Shown here one piece after another: positions 26,873 to 35,391 of a stretch of 64,000 nt of DNA. How positions within the stretch are numbered: position 1 is the first letter of the stretch; every line of letters begins with the position of its first letter. The position numbers and the translations under genes were made by a program. Source of the DNA: UBA6022 sp038319685 (lineage in GTDB: Bacteria; Patescibacteriota; Saccharimonadia; Saccharimonadales; Saccharimonadaceae); NCBI GenBank assembly GCA_038319685.1, contig JBBQDN010000001.1, forward strand, positions 1-64,000. Reading direction: 5' to 3'. Under the pieces are notes generated by a model. It was not told the DNA's origin, ran no database searches, and saw only the letters and a program-made list of their open reading frames with translations.

Positions 26873-28264
26873 ATGTCCCGAACCAACCAGCTCACTCACC
26901 ACTATGTCGATGGCGACGCTGTCATATATGTCATGAGCCGTGATCAACGCGTTCAAGATAATCACGCACTTTTGACCGCACAGCATGATGCAATCGAACA
27001 ACATCTCCCGCTCATCGTCCTGTTTAACGTGTATTCCCGCACAGGGTTCAGGTCACGTGAACACTATGATTTCATGCAACATGGACTTCTAGAAGTTTCA
27101 CGGCAGCTTGCAACACTAAATATCCCGTTTATTATGCGCACGGGCAATCCCGTGGATTCGATACGTGATGTACTGCATGAAACTCGCGCCAATCATATTC
27201 ATTTTGACTTTAGTCCACTGGGAAGCCCTCGAAAACTGGTCGAAAACATTGCCAAAACGTTTATAGGTTCGACGTATGTCACTGATACCCATAATATCGT
27301 CCCCACCTGGATCACATCCGACAAGCAAGAATTCGCCGCCCGTACTATCCGCCCGAAAATACATCGTCTACTTGTCGAGTTTATGATCGAGCCTGATAAT
27401 ATTGTCCGTCACCCGTTTACGTATAAAGACTCTATTCGGTCACTGGTTTTTGATGAAATAGCCACAATCGTCGGCGATATTCCACATTCTGGTATCGTTA
27501 TCGCTACGCGACCTGGCGAACAGGCTGCTCACCAGCACCTATGTGACTTTTTAAAAAATAATCTGAAGACGTATGCACTGCAACGAAACGACATAGCCAG
27601 CGACCATCAATCCGGGCTGAGTCCGTACTTGCACTTCGGACAAATTTCTGCACTCCGTGTTGCATTAGAAACAATGAAAATCGTTGATGAACCACCGTTA
27701 TTGTTCGTAGAGTCACAAATGGCCCACGCATCTGCGGTACCGTCGACAGCGGACGGTATGAACGCATTATTCGAAGAAATGATCGTCCGCAAAGAACTAT
27801 CCGATAATTTCTGCTATTACAATCAACAATACCTATCGCTCGACGGTGCTCATAACTGGGCCCGAAAAACACTAGACGAACACCGTAGTGATAAGCGTGA
27901 ATTTACGTACACTGTCGATGAATGGGAACAGGCAACTACGCACGATGCACCGTGGAACGCAGCCCAAAACCAACTACGTAGAACGGGCAACATACATGGC
28001 TATATGCGCATGTACTGGGCAAAAAAAATACTAGAGTGGTCAGCCACACCCGAACAGGCTCTCGCAACCTGTATCTATCTAAACGATAACTATTCTATCG
28101 ATGGTGGTGATCCTAACGGCTACGTTGGTATCCTCTGGGCAGTCGCAGGGCTCCACGACCGTGCATGGGCGCAGCGCGCAGTATTTGGCAAGATTCGCTA
28201 CATGAACGCGGCGGGACTCGCCCGGAAATTTGATGTCGATGCCTATATCGAACAATGGTCATAG
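26873..28264 (+). CDS. phr: Class II CPD photolyase
   Basis: FAD-dependent light-driven repair of cyclobutane pyrimidine dimers. The N-terminal alpha/beta domain begins YVMSRDQRVQDNHALL. The C-terminal FAD domain carries the class II signature: SGLSPYLHFGQISA, RKELSDNFCYY, THDAPWNAAQNQL, the block HGYMRMYWAKKILEW and DPNGYVGILWAVAGLHDRAW with GKIRYMN. Length (463 residues) is normal. The ATG at 26873 is favoured over 26867 because of the promoter. Surprising in a host-associated organism, it suggests exposure to light in an environmental lineage. Confidence 0.95.
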   Translation: MSRTNQLTHHYVDGDAVIYVMSRDQRVQDNHALLTAQHDAIEQHLPLIVLFNVYSRTGFRSREHYDFMQHGLLEVSRQLATLNIPFIMRTGNPVDSIRDVLHETRANHIHFDFSPLGSPRKLVENIAKTFIGSTYVTDTHNIVPTWITSDKQEFAARTIRPKIHRLLVEFMIEPDNIVRHPFTYKDSIRSLVFDEIATIVGDIPHSGIVIATRPGEQAAHQHLCDFLKNNLKTYALQRNDIASDHQSGLSPYLHFGQISALRVALETMKIVDEPPLLFVESQMAHASAVPSTADGMNALFEEMIVRKELSDNFCYYNQQYLSLDGAHNWARKTLDEHRSDKREFTYTVDEWEQATTHDAPWNAAQNQLRRTGNIHGYMRMYWAKKILEWSATPEQALATCIYLNDNYSIDGGDPNGYVGILWAVAGLHDRAWAQRAVFGKIRYMNAAGLARKFDVDAYIEQWS

Positions 28265-28333
28265 ATCAACATAGTTGACTTTTAGTATATTTAGTGGTAT
28301 AATGCTTAAGTTAAAGTAACTTGAGAGGTACTT

Positions 28334-29023
28334 ATGAATACATTATCAAAAAGTCTTATTATCCTTAGCCTAGTAACCACCACGGCATTCATCGCATCAC
28401 CGTCTGTCCATGCGACAACTCAGCCAACTTGTGCTGATGGGAACAAATCAAAAAACCTAAATGTCATTTGGAGAAGTAATAGCGATGTCACAATTAAAAG
28501 TGTCGGTGACACACCACTCTGCGACGATCTGACCCTTTTCTTTTCGTCATACACCATGCCCGATAACTATAACGGCAAAGGATTTAGCGATCCATCGGCC
28601 ACTCCACAGACACATTTTGACAGCACGTCAGTTGTATTAAAGAAAAATGTCGTTCCGTCGGAAAACCTACGCATTACACTCCCCGAAGCATGTAAAAACA
28701 TGCAGATCGACGTGTACTACGGACCACAAATCAAAGATGTCACCGTCAAGGGACATGGTGCCCAGTTTATTGCGGGCAAGATGCTCGTAAAAACAAAGGC
28801 TAGTTGCGCGCCCGTCGTCACACCACCAGTTACGCCTACACCTACGCCGGTCGTTCCTGTATCAACACCGATCGCACCAGTACTTCCTGTAGTCATGTCG
28901 ATGCCCGAAATACCTGCTGAATTACCAAAAACAGGAACAGCCCTGGATAGTACGGTTGCGATTGCGATTATTCTCTCAGTCCTAACATACGCTGGTACAT
29001 ACCAATTCACAAAACGTTCATAA
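28334..29023 (+). CDS. LPxTG-anchored secreted surface protein
   Basis: A 229-residue protein with a signal peptide (about 1-27, cut after VHA), a soluble domain with four cysteines (CADGN, LCDDL, EACKN, KASCAP), a Pro/Thr-rich spacer (about 160-195) and a C-terminal sorting signal: LPKTG, a hydrophobic segment and the basic tail KRS. It is therefore expected to be fixed to peptidoglycan by a sortase, which is not in this window. A candidate host-contact protein. GAGAGG precedes the ATG. Confidence 0.88.
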   Translation: MNTLSKSLIILSLVTTTAFIASPSVHATTQPTCADGNKSKNLNVIWRSNSDVTIKSVGDTPLCDDLTLFFSSYTMPDNYNGKGFSDPSATPQTHFDSTSVVLKKNVVPSENLRITLPEACKNMQIDVYYGPQIKDVTVKGHGAQFIAGKMLVKTKASCAPVVTPPVTPTPTPVVPVSTPIAPVLPVVMSMPEIPAELPKTGTALDSTVAIAIILSVLTYAGTYQFTKRS

Positions 29024-29040
29024 TAAATATTGAGCAGATA

Positions 29041-29066
29041 AACAGGCCGTCATATGCGGCCTGTTT
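29041..29066 (+). terminator. Terminator of the LPxTG gene
   Basis: AACAGGCCG/CGGCCTGTTT hairpin followed by a short T-rich stretch. Confidence 0.75.
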
Positions 29067-29083
29067 GATTTAGACATAAAACT

Positions 29084-29105
29084 AGCCACCCATTGCTGGG
29101 TGGCT
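29084..29105 (-). terminator. Hairpin, possible minus-strand terminator
   Basis: AGCCACCCA/TGGGTGGCT with a 4-nt loop; on the minus strand it is followed by AGTTTTATG. Confidence 0.5.
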
Positions 29106-29217
29106 CTTCGCCCGTAGGCGGCAGTGACATTATCGCCCAGAGAGAAGTGGTTCTCTTATCGGTGATAGACCTAGTGAGTTCTGAAATGAGAACTCAAACC
29201 AGGGATTAACGTTTGAC

Positions 29218-29254
29218 GGTCCGGCCGCTGGCATGAACGCGCAGCGACCGGACC
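29218..29254 (-). terminator. GC-rich hairpin after the 29260 secreted gene
   Basis: GGTCCGGCCGCTG pairs with CAGCGACCGGACC (one G-T pair), just beyond the stop of the secreted protein gene. No T-run. Similar GC-rich hairpins follow other codon-atypical genes in this window. Confidence 0.6.
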
Positions 29255-29259
29255 TAAAG

Positions 29260-29733
29260 TCAGGCCAAGCGAACCACGATCCGACTGATCGGACCCCGGT
29301 TTTCGATCTCGGTATTCACCCAGTTCCCGCCGTTCACACCGACGTAAAGAACGAATCCTGACTTGTAGTAGATCGTCGCGGCATTACAACCGTTCTGACC
29401 ACTAAAGTACACTGATACCGTTTTGAGGTCCCATCCACCCTCGTACATACCCCCTACTATATTCCGGGAGTATCCGGTTCGGTCACACCTCCCGAGGTTG
29501 TTCCAGGTGAGCTTGGTACTGCTGCCGGTCAGATTTCTACCGGTGAATAGCTGGGCGCCGTCGAAGAACGTTGCCTTCACCGCCAACTGTGCGACCTCCT
29601 GATCCGCGACTGCTGCCGCTTGCAACACGGTGGTAACATGTGCCCCATCATGCACCGGACTGGCCTGAGCCAAGTTCAGTGGCGCGATGATGAGAAGCAG
29701 TGCCACCACAACAGAGCTGATAAAACGCTTCAT
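29260..29733 (-). CDS. Small secreted protein with atypical codon use
   Basis: A 157-residue protein with a signal peptide (KRFISSVVVALLLIIAPLNLAQA, cut near residue 24). The mature part has FFDGAQLFTGRNLTG, two cysteines (GRCDRTG, QNGCNAA) and a beta-rich C-terminal half, suggestive of a beta/gamma-crystallin-like or lectin-like fold, but this is only an impression. AAGGAG lies 7 nt before the ATG at 29733; the TTG further upstream is rejected. Codons are GC-rich. Confidence 0.7.
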   Translation of the reverse strand: MKRFISSVVVALLLIIAPLNLAQASPVHDGAHVTTVLQAAAVADQEVAQLAVKATFFDGAQLFTGRNLTGSSTKLTWNNLGRCDRTGYSRNIVGGMYEGGWDLKTVSVYFSGQNGCNAATIYYKSGFVLYVGVNGGNWVNTEIENRGPISRIVVRLA

Positions 29734-30009
29734 TGCAATCTCCTTCAATCTATCATTCTACACACCAAGATAGCTCTCGGCGTTTGTGATGTACTTAATA
29801 CAAGTACATGTGTCAGTGCGAGATTCAATAGCTCTCGCCGTCAACCGCCTTTACAGCAAATTTGACCGATAGTCCTCATTTCACAGGTTCATGGATGGTC
29901 ACGATTTGACCAACGCACTGGTGTGTGATTCTACACTATAATTTACTTACGGTCAATCTTTTTTTATAATAATACCTCTTACGTTTAAAAGGTATAGTAT
30001 AATAACGTC

Positions 30010-30021
30010 TATACTCATACT
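30010..30021 (+). promoter_or_regulatory. Leaderless promoter of the Erm-like gene
   Basis: TATACT at 30010-30015, then 6 nt to the ATG at 30022. There is therefore no room for a regulatory leader peptide. Confidence 0.55.
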
Positions 30022-30765
30022 ATGAAACGACTTGCACACTATTCACAATATTTCCTGCGTAACCCTCAGTTCATCAAAGAACTTATCGGGCATACATCAA
30101 TACGTCGCGATGACCTGGTATATGATATCGGGGCCGGCAGCGGGGTATTGTCATCGGTATTAGCCGACCGATGTCGCGAAGTTGTCGCCGTCGAACTCGA
30201 ACCACGCATCGCCTCGACCCTCCGTACGAATATGAAACGATATGATAATGTCAGTGTCTACGAAACAGACTTTCTGACGATGGAACTTCCGGATGTTCCC
30301 TATAAAGTATTCGCGAATATTCCGTTCCACCTCAGTACGCCAATTGTGCGAAAGCTGACCGAATCGGCCAATCCGCCGGTAGCGACGTATTTGATTGTAC
30401 AAAAGCAATTCGCAGGCAAGCTATTATCTGATTCGAATCGATTTACCAGCCAGCTCGGCATGTCAATCGGCCCCGAATACGCCGTCCGTGTCCGCAAACA
30501 ACTCCGACGGACTGATTTTTGGCCACACCCAAATGTCGACACGGTTTTACTCGAAATAGTCCACCGTGACAAATCGCTGATTGAACCCAGGTTGTTGCCC
30601 TTATACCGTGATTTTATTGCTGATTGTTTTTCTGATCCAAAAATATTTGCACGAATGCCCAGGTCGCGTATTGGACTTGCTGCCGACATCAAACCGTCAC
30701 AAATGACCCTCACCCAGTGGATGTTGCTTTTTTCTGAGGTCGTCAAGGGTCGTAACGTGGTATGA
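30022..30765 (+). CDS. rRNA adenine N6-dimethyltransferase (Erm/KsgA superfamily)
   Basis: A 247-residue SAM-dependent methyltransferase: start HYSQYFLRNPQFIKELI (like Erm SQNFL), SAM motif I YDIGAGSGVLSSVL, the acidic loop VELEPRI and the catalytic FANIPFHLSTPIVRKL (NIPF). The N terminus and NIPF are closer to Erm (23S rRNA A2058, macrolide resistance) than to KsgA. Whether it confers resistance or does a housekeeping job cannot be settled by eye. A tiny basic ORF follows 33 nt downstream. Confidence 0.88.
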   Translation: MKRLAHYSQYFLRNPQFIKELIGHTSIRRDDLVYDIGAGSGVLSSVLADRCREVVAVELEPRIASTLRTNMKRYDNVSVYETDFLTMELPDVPYKVFANIPFHLSTPIVRKLTESANPPVATYLIVQKQFAGKLLSDSNRFTSQLGMSIGPEYAVRVRKQLRRTDFWPHPNVDTVLLEIVHRDKSLIEPRLLPLYRDFIADCFSDPKIFARMPRSRIGLAADIKPSQMTLTQWMLLFSEVVKGRNVV

Positions 30766-30797
30766 TGGGAAAGATATAATAGGATTGGATACCACAT

Positions 30798-30878
30798 ATG
30801 GCTAAACACAAGAATTGGCACGGCGCCGCGCGCAAACGCATTTTAAAGAAAAAACTCAAAGCAAAACTAAACAAATAA
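30798..30878 (+). CDS. 26-residue strongly basic peptide
   Basis: A complete ORF reading MAKHKNWHGAARKRILKKKL and six more residues, with 12 Lys/Arg/His in the first 20. The composition is that of a tiny ribosomal or RNA-binding protein. GATATAAT lies upstream at about 30774-30779 and AGGATT at 30781. It follows an rRNA methyltransferase gene. It resembles the small ribosome-associated peptides of some bacteria, but no family is recognised. Confidence 0.6.
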   Translation: MAKHKNWHGAARKRILKKKLKAKLNK

Positions 30879-30913
30879 TAGCAGTCAATTATTGGCAGGC
30901 AGAGTTTGACCTA

Positions 30914-31450
30914 TTATATAACGTAGGTTGATTCACCGACGCTTACGACGATCCATGATCGTTTGTTCTGCAATTTTTTAGGCAGATCAATAACATAGTT
31001 GCCGGGTTCGTACGTTGAATCAACGACTACCTGTGATTTTGCATGATAAAATACCGTCAGCCACCATACAGTCACATTTAGCTGGGCTATGTTTGTAATA
31101 CTCACCTCAATAGCCTTACTGTCACCGCTACGACTAGCGTTGGTTGGTTGGTGACTATCTTTGTGAGTCGCTGCGGATTTTACCTGTGCAGCTAATAACT
31201 GAGGGATAGGTGCAAGCCCGCTAATACACTGTAGTGTAGGATTTTTCTTTTGATACACCGCCTGTAGCGCTTCTTGCTGCTCAGAGCTTAGTGCGCGACC
31301 AAACATAACAACGTCAATAGTGCTCGCATCGATCGTCGTCAGATTTTCAAGGTCACTCGTCAGAATGACGTTCATGTGTTCGTTTTCTAGTAATATTTTA
31401 AGTTGATCAAGTATTTGTGCTCGTTTTCCGATAAGTAAGATAGTGTGCAT
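30914..31450 (-). CDS. Hypothetical protein with degenerate receiver-like N terminus
   Basis: A 178-residue protein. Residues 1-75 look like a response-regulator fold (HTILLIGKRAQILDQLKILL, then VVMFGRAL), but the phospho-acceptor aspartate is not evident. The C-terminal 70 residues are beta-rich (VTVWWLTVFYHAKSQVVVDS). The ATG at 31450 lies 7 nt after a TATAGT box; the upstream TTG at 31489 would be ahead of the promoter. Confidence 0.6.
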   Translation of the reverse strand: MHTILLIGKRAQILDQLKILLENEHMNVILTSDLENLTTIDASTIDVVMFGRALSSEQQEALQAVYQKKNPTLQCISGLAPIPQLLAAQVKSAATHKDSHQPTNASRSGDSKAIEVSITNIAQLNVTVWWLTVFYHAKSQVVVDSTYEPGNYVIDLPKKLQNKRSWIVVSVGESTYVI

Positions 31451-31457
31451 ACTGTTT

Positions 31458-31463
31458 ACTATA
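31458..31463 (-). promoter_or_regulatory. -10 box of the 30914 gene, leaderless
   Basis: TATAGT on the minus strand, 7 nt before the ATG at 31450. Confidence 0.55.
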
Positions 31464-31580
31464 CGGTACTTGGTTGAATTTTCAATCAATAAGGTATGCG
31501 GGGCTTGCGTTTTAATCCTTTAGCTGAGAGTCAACCATAGTATTGACTAGTGTGAAAACAGGGTACAATAACATACATAC

Positions 31581-31766
31581 ATGAGTCGATTTGCACGAAT
31601 AGTATCCCAAACCGTATACTACACTCACGCGAATAGCAACCCTCGCGACAATTTAGTGTATGGTCATACAAGCCTAGTAACACAACGACCGGTCAGGGCA
31701 GGGGATTGCCCTAGCGCAATTCGGTTCGTCAAGTACGACGACAAGCTACGTCGTTACTCAAGATAA
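31581..31766 (+). CDS. Candidate 61-residue ORF
   Basis: A basic polar peptide (MSRFARIVSQTVYYTHANSN at the start). TACAAT at 31564-31569 lies 11 nt before the ATG. No known domain; it sits alone in an otherwise gene-poor stretch of about 840 bp (31490-32335). Confidence 0.35.
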   Translation: MSRFARIVSQTVYYTHANSNPRDNLVYGHTSLVTQRPVRAGDCPSAIRFVKYDDKLRRYSR

Positions 31767-31856
31767 CGAAGTTGTCGAAAATTTAGAGATCTAGAGACTT
31801 GTCTCAATAAGCTCATTTAGTATGGTAATCGTCATGTACTGTTTTGGGTACCATCC

Positions 31857-31976
31857 GTGTCATTACGGAGAACATCAATCAGCTGGAGTTGGCGCGTGCC
31901 GATGCCGATCGACGTCGATAACCTGAAGATCACCCGGAAATGGTCGCTGCATGAACAGAACGGATCAACACAGTAA
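31857..31976 (+). CDS. Candidate 39-residue ORF in a GC-rich patch
   Basis: GTG-started open frame in a short GC-richer patch. It may be a fragment of a longer acquired gene. It overlaps the minus-strand ORF 31930-32064. No signal for translation is seen. Confidence 0.2.
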   Translation: MSLRRTSISWSWRVPMPIDVDNLKITRKWSLHEQNGSTQ

Positions 31977-32064
31977 GTGTGTAGATAACATCTGCGACCA
32001 TCCCTATACCTACAATTGTAGTGGCGATATATAGTGTTATAGGTTTTTTACGTAGGTTGGACAT
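31930..32064 (-). CDS. Candidate 44-residue single-TM peptide
   Basis: ATG at 32064 placed 6 nt after TATTAT (32071-32076 on this strand), the local leaderless pattern. It encodes a basic N terminus (MSNLRKKP) followed by one hydrophobic segment (ITLYIATTIVGIGMVADVIY). It could be a small membrane protein or the start of a truncated gene. Confidence 0.45.
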   Translation of the reverse strand: MSNLRKKPITLYIATTIVGIGMVADVIYTLTVLIRSVHAATISG

Positions 32065-32334
32065 AGGTTAATAATAGACGATTGAGGGTGCTACAACAAA
32101 TGTCATTCTTTCATGGATATATGACGATTAATACGTCTGAATTCGGATTCAGCAGTCGCATGTCTAAAATAGCGTCGCCAGGCATATATGCTGGCTCGTG
32201 GATATCTTGGTTTTTGATACCGTACCGTGCGACAACTTTATCGATCATGAATGTCACTATACCAGAGATTCAATTCATACACAAAATACGGCGGATGTAA
32301 GCTAGATAGATAGTGGACGTGTTTCTAAAAGAAA

Positions 32335-32616
32335 TTACTGCTTAGATTTTACTCTTAAAAGATTCAGAAGTTGCTTTACTGATATAGTTGCTGCAACTAC
32401 TAAACCAAGTATGAACAATATACCTATCGTCGAACCGATAATACTCCATATACCCGCTTCGCAGCCATCTGCAAACCCAGGGCCTGAGCATGCATAGTTT
32501 GTTTGAGGGAACATCATATTTGCCACTATAATCCCAAGTAGTGCAACCGATACTGTGAGTAAAAAGCTATATACTATGGCCGTAACTGATCTATGCTTAT
32601 TTATTACTTCTGACAT
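32335..32616 (-). CDS. Small two-TM membrane protein
   Basis: A 93-residue protein with two hydrophobic segments (about 13-33 and 57-78) joined by a loop with two cysteines (NYACSGPGFADGCEAG) that could form a disulfide outside the cell. Basic C terminus. Function unknown. Downstream of it, zwf and the pentose-phosphate operon are on the same strand but separated by 395 bp. Confidence 0.6.
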   Translation of the reverse strand: MSEVINKHRSVTAIVYSFLLTVSVALLGIIVANMMFPQTNYACSGPGFADGCEAGIWSIIGSTIGILFILGLVVAATISVKQLLNLLRVKSKQ

Positions 32617-32633
32617 ATATCTATTCTAGCAAA

Positions 32634-32657
32634 TACCAGCTAGTTTAGCTGGTATGT
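32634..32657. repeat. Short inverted repeat upstream of the two-TM gene
   Basis: ATACCAGCT/AGCTGGTAT around a 5-nt loop, about 20 bp upstream of the ATG at 32616. It could be an operator or a terminator. Confidence 0.4.
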
Positions 32658-32669
32658 AGTGCTTATGTT

Positions 32670-32725
32670 TGGCTGGGATAGAGGATTGATACGTTTCTTC
32701 TGGCTGGTATTAGGGGATATGTTCC
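32670..32725 (-). repeat. tRNA-3'-end-like repeat R0 (degenerate)
   Basis: TGGCTGGGAT followed by a diverged GAGGATTGATACGTTTCTTC and then TGGCTGG, the same two-block order as the repeat at 43125-43181, with several mismatches. It is the outermost copy on the left. Confidence 0.6.
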
Positions 32726-32748
32726 GCGAATGTCTAGGCCCAATAAAC

Positions 32749-32778
32749 AAAGAGAGACATTTTCATGTCTCTCTTTTC
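32749..32778. terminator. Strong hairpin downstream of zwf
   Basis: AAAGAGAGACAT/ATGTCTCTCTTT with a 4-nt loop. It lies 230 bp past the zwf stop. Pyrimidine runs follow on both strands. The stretch 32779-33010 holds nothing recognisable. Confidence 0.7.
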
Positions 32779-33010
32779 GGAAGATTTGCACCAACAGATG
32801 TGACCTTCTAACTAAATAACTGAGCTTTTGCACTGAACTATTGAACTTGTTCGGTCACATATAATGATAATGTGCTGCATCACTTGATCTTCCTATAAAT
32901 AATTGTAGCTGATGATTTTTAGCTCGTCAACACTTTTTTTTAATTTATATAGTACGAGAGACGTACAATGGATGCCACTAATAGAATACTGTGTCTAGTT
33001 AATAATTCCT

Positions 33011-34474
33011 TTACTTTGCTGATACTTCAGAAACGGCAGGGTTGAGCCATTCATAACCAAAGTTAGCTGCCAGTTCATCCGTGACAACCGGTCCCCAAGT
33101 ACCCGCATGGTACGTTTGTAAGCTGTCGGGATTGTTTTTCCAATTATCAACGACTGGCTGGAGAATATCCCAACATGCCAAAACTTCTTCACTGGTGGCA
33201 AATAACGATTGGTCACCCAGCATAGCATCGGTTATTACCCGTTGGTATGCGTCAGCTGTGATCTGGTTCGCGAATGAATCTCGATAGTTAAAGTCCATGG
33301 CTACCGTTTGCAAATCATTGGTCAAGCCAGGTTTCTTGGCCATCAAGTTCAAGGTGATGCCTTCTTTTGGCTGGATGTGAATAACCAGCTGGTTTGGAGG
33401 CAGACCTTGGCGCATCCTATCTTTGAATATGACGTGTATTTCAGTCGTTTTTTGAGCTAAAGCTTTGCCACTACGAAGCAGGATAGGGACTCCGCCCCAA
33501 CGCTGGTTGTTAACACCGAGTTTTAGTGCGGCATAAGTTTCAGTTGTCGAGTCCGGGTTGTTGACTTCTTGTTTATAGGTGTCGTATTGACCCCGTACGG
33601 CAACTTTATTCACCAGCATAGGATCAATTGACTCGACATTTTTTAATAGCGTAAGCTTTTCTTTGTGAATAGCAGCAGGCGTCATGCCGTCAGGAAATTC
33701 CATCATGACCAATGACATTATCTGCAATAGGTGGCTTTGCACAATATCACGCAGGGCGCCAGTGCCTTCGTAGTATCCGACTCGCCATTCGATACCAGCG
33801 TTTTCAGCGGCAGTAATTTGTATATGATCAATAAATTCACGGCTCCAGATGGCTTCTATCAGTGGGTTATTAAAACGAAAGGCCAGAATATTCTGAGCGG
33901 TTTCTTTTGCCAGATAGTGGTCAACGCGGTAAATTTGTCGTTCTTCGAAGTAGTTCGCCATGTGATTAATGAGATCATTTGATGAATCCAGATCACTCCC
34001 GAATGGTTTTTCAACTAGAATACGACTAGCGTGTTTTACGTTGTCATTTGGTGCGTTTAACCCCGTTTCACCTAAACACGTCACAACCGACTTAAATATA
34101 TTTGGCGGAATAGCGAGGTAAAATAGTCGGTCCATGACCACGCTATTTTCTTTGTCGATCAACTCGAGAAGGTCGCGTAACTTGCCGTAATCTTCTTGTT
34201 TGGTGCTGTCAATAATAAGTGGTTTCATAAGTAACTTTAGGCGAGCCATAATCACCGGGTCACACTCCACATGGTCGCGCAGGACTTGTATTTCTGCTTC
34301 CTGGAACAGATTATTAATGTTCTGTTTGGTATCACGAAAAATCGCGATCATAGCGAATTTATCTGGTAGTTGCCCTGCGGCAAGTAACTTATAAAGCGCC
34401 GGAATAAGTTTGTGTTTTGATAAATTGCCGCTTGATCCGAAAATTACAAGGGTCGTAGGTGGTAAGTGTGACAT
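33011..34474 (-). CDS. zwf: Glucose-6-phosphate dehydrogenase
   Basis: A 487-residue enzyme that oxidises glucose-6-phosphate to 6-phosphogluconolactone with NADP. Rossmann motif VIFGSSGNLSKHKL (about 10-23, for the usual GASGDLAxRKL), RILVEKPFGSDLDSS, and the active-site block YRVDHYLAKETAQNIL (about 195-210). Last gene of the pgl-gnd-zwf operon, 3 nt after gnd. The operon gives NADPH and ribulose-5-phosphate. Confidence 0.97.
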   Translation of the reverse strand: MSHLPPTTLVIFGSSGNLSKHKLIPALYKLLAAGQLPDKFAMIAIFRDTKQNINNLFQEAEIQVLRDHVECDPVIMARLKLLMKPLIIDSTKQEDYGKLRDLLELIDKENSVVMDRLFYLAIPPNIFKSVVTCLGETGLNAPNDNVKHASRILVEKPFGSDLDSSNDLINHMANYFEERQIYRVDHYLAKETAQNILAFRFNNPLIEAIWSREFIDHIQITAAENAGIEWRVGYYEGTGALRDIVQSHLLQIMSLVMMEFPDGMTPAAIHKEKLTLLKNVESIDPMLVNKVAVRGQYDTYKQEVNNPDSTTETYAALKLGVNNQRWGGVPILLRSGKALAQKTTEIHVIFKDRMRQGLPPNQLVIHIQPKEGITLNLMAKKPGLTNDLQTVAMDFNYRDSFANQITADAYQRVITDAMLGDQSLFATSEEVLACWDILQPVVDNWKNNPDSLQTYHAGTWGPVVTDELAANFGYEWLNPAVSEVSAK

Positions 34475-34476
34475 GA

Positions 34477-35391
34477 TTACTGGTTACTTTTGTTATTGTT
34501 GATTGGATGACCACCAAATGAATGTCGCATGGCAGCCAGTAATTTAGTTGCAAAGAATACGTTACCTTGTTGGCTAGCGGTTCTAACTGCCACGGATTGT
34601 TCTAAAGCAGGCATTTTAATATTCGCTTCGTGGGCAACATCTAGTGTCCAGACACCTTCACCGGATGCGTCTACATAGCCGTCAATACCATCTAGTTCTG
34701 GATTATTTTCCAGTATTCCCTGGATAAGCCCATTTAATGTTGACTGAATAATGCTGCCTTCTTGCCAAATTTTGGCGACCGCAGATAGGTCGATATCTGG
34801 TAGGGGACCGTACTTGAGAACATCATATCCTTCGGCATATGACTGCATGATTGAATACTCAATGCCATTATGGATCATTTTGACATAGTGACCGTACCCA
34901 CTACGTCCCATGTATGCGCAGCCTCCACTTGGCTTTGTCAAAGCTTCAAATGCTGGCAAGAGCATGTCATAAGCTGCTTTTTGTCCACCGACCATCAAAC
35001 TAAAGCCATTTTCTAGACCCAATATGCCGCCACTTGTGCCAACGTCCATATAGATGATCCCGTTATCGCTGCATAGATCGGCGCGTCGCAACGTATCGTG
35101 ATAATTCGAATTTCCACCATCGATCAAAATACTGCCTGATTGCAGTAACTTGGCATATTCTTGCACTTCATCTTCAACAAATTGCGCAGGTATCATAAGC
35201 CAGATTATTGCTTGTTCGCCCACGTCGCTAACTAAATGCTCTCTGCTTTGGGTAGCGCGGGCGCCAAATGCCTCGGTCTGCATTACAAGTTCAGGGTTCG
35301 TGTCATAGACACTGACCTCGTGTCCTGATTCTATTAATTTCTTTACAATCTGAGATCCCATTTTACCGAGTCCCACAAAACCAATTTTCAT
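34477..35391 (-). CDS. gnd: 6-Phosphogluconate dehydrogenase, short (GndA/YqeC) type
   Basis: A 304-residue decarboxylating dehydrogenase. Rossmann motif GFVGLGKMGSQIV at the N terminus, substrate-binding VGTSGGILGLENGFSLMVGG and the catalytic lysine segment HYVKMIHNGIEYSIM. The short form lacks the C-terminal tail of the E. coli dimer type and is usually NAD-linked. Overlaps pgl by 4 nt and is followed at once by zwf. Confidence 0.96.
   Translation of the reverse strand: MKIGFVGLGKMGSQIVKKLIESGHEVSVYDTNPELVMQTEAFGARATQSREHLVSDVGEQAIIWLMIPAQFVEDEVQEYAKLLQSGSILIDGGNSNYHDTLRRADLCSDNGIIYMDVGTSGGILGLENGFSLMVGGQKAAYDMLLPAFEALTKPSGGCAYMGRSGYGHYVKMIHNGIEYSIMQSYAEGYDVLKYGPLPDIDLSAVAKIWQEGSIIQSTLNGLIQGILENNPELDGIDGYVDASGEGVWTLDVAHEANIKMPALEQSVAVRTASQQGNVFFATKLLAAMRHSFGGHPINNNKSNQ

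Noticed and set aside
29760..30009. Leader peptide or attenuator before the Erm-like gene
   Set aside because: The -10 box is 6 nt from the ATG, leaving no leader; GTACTTAATACAAGTAC at about 29789 is closer to the divergent secreted gene.
32082..32300. 72-residue plus-strand ORF
   Set aside because: No start signal and no protein-like pattern; the minus-strand leaderless peptide at 31930 is better supported.
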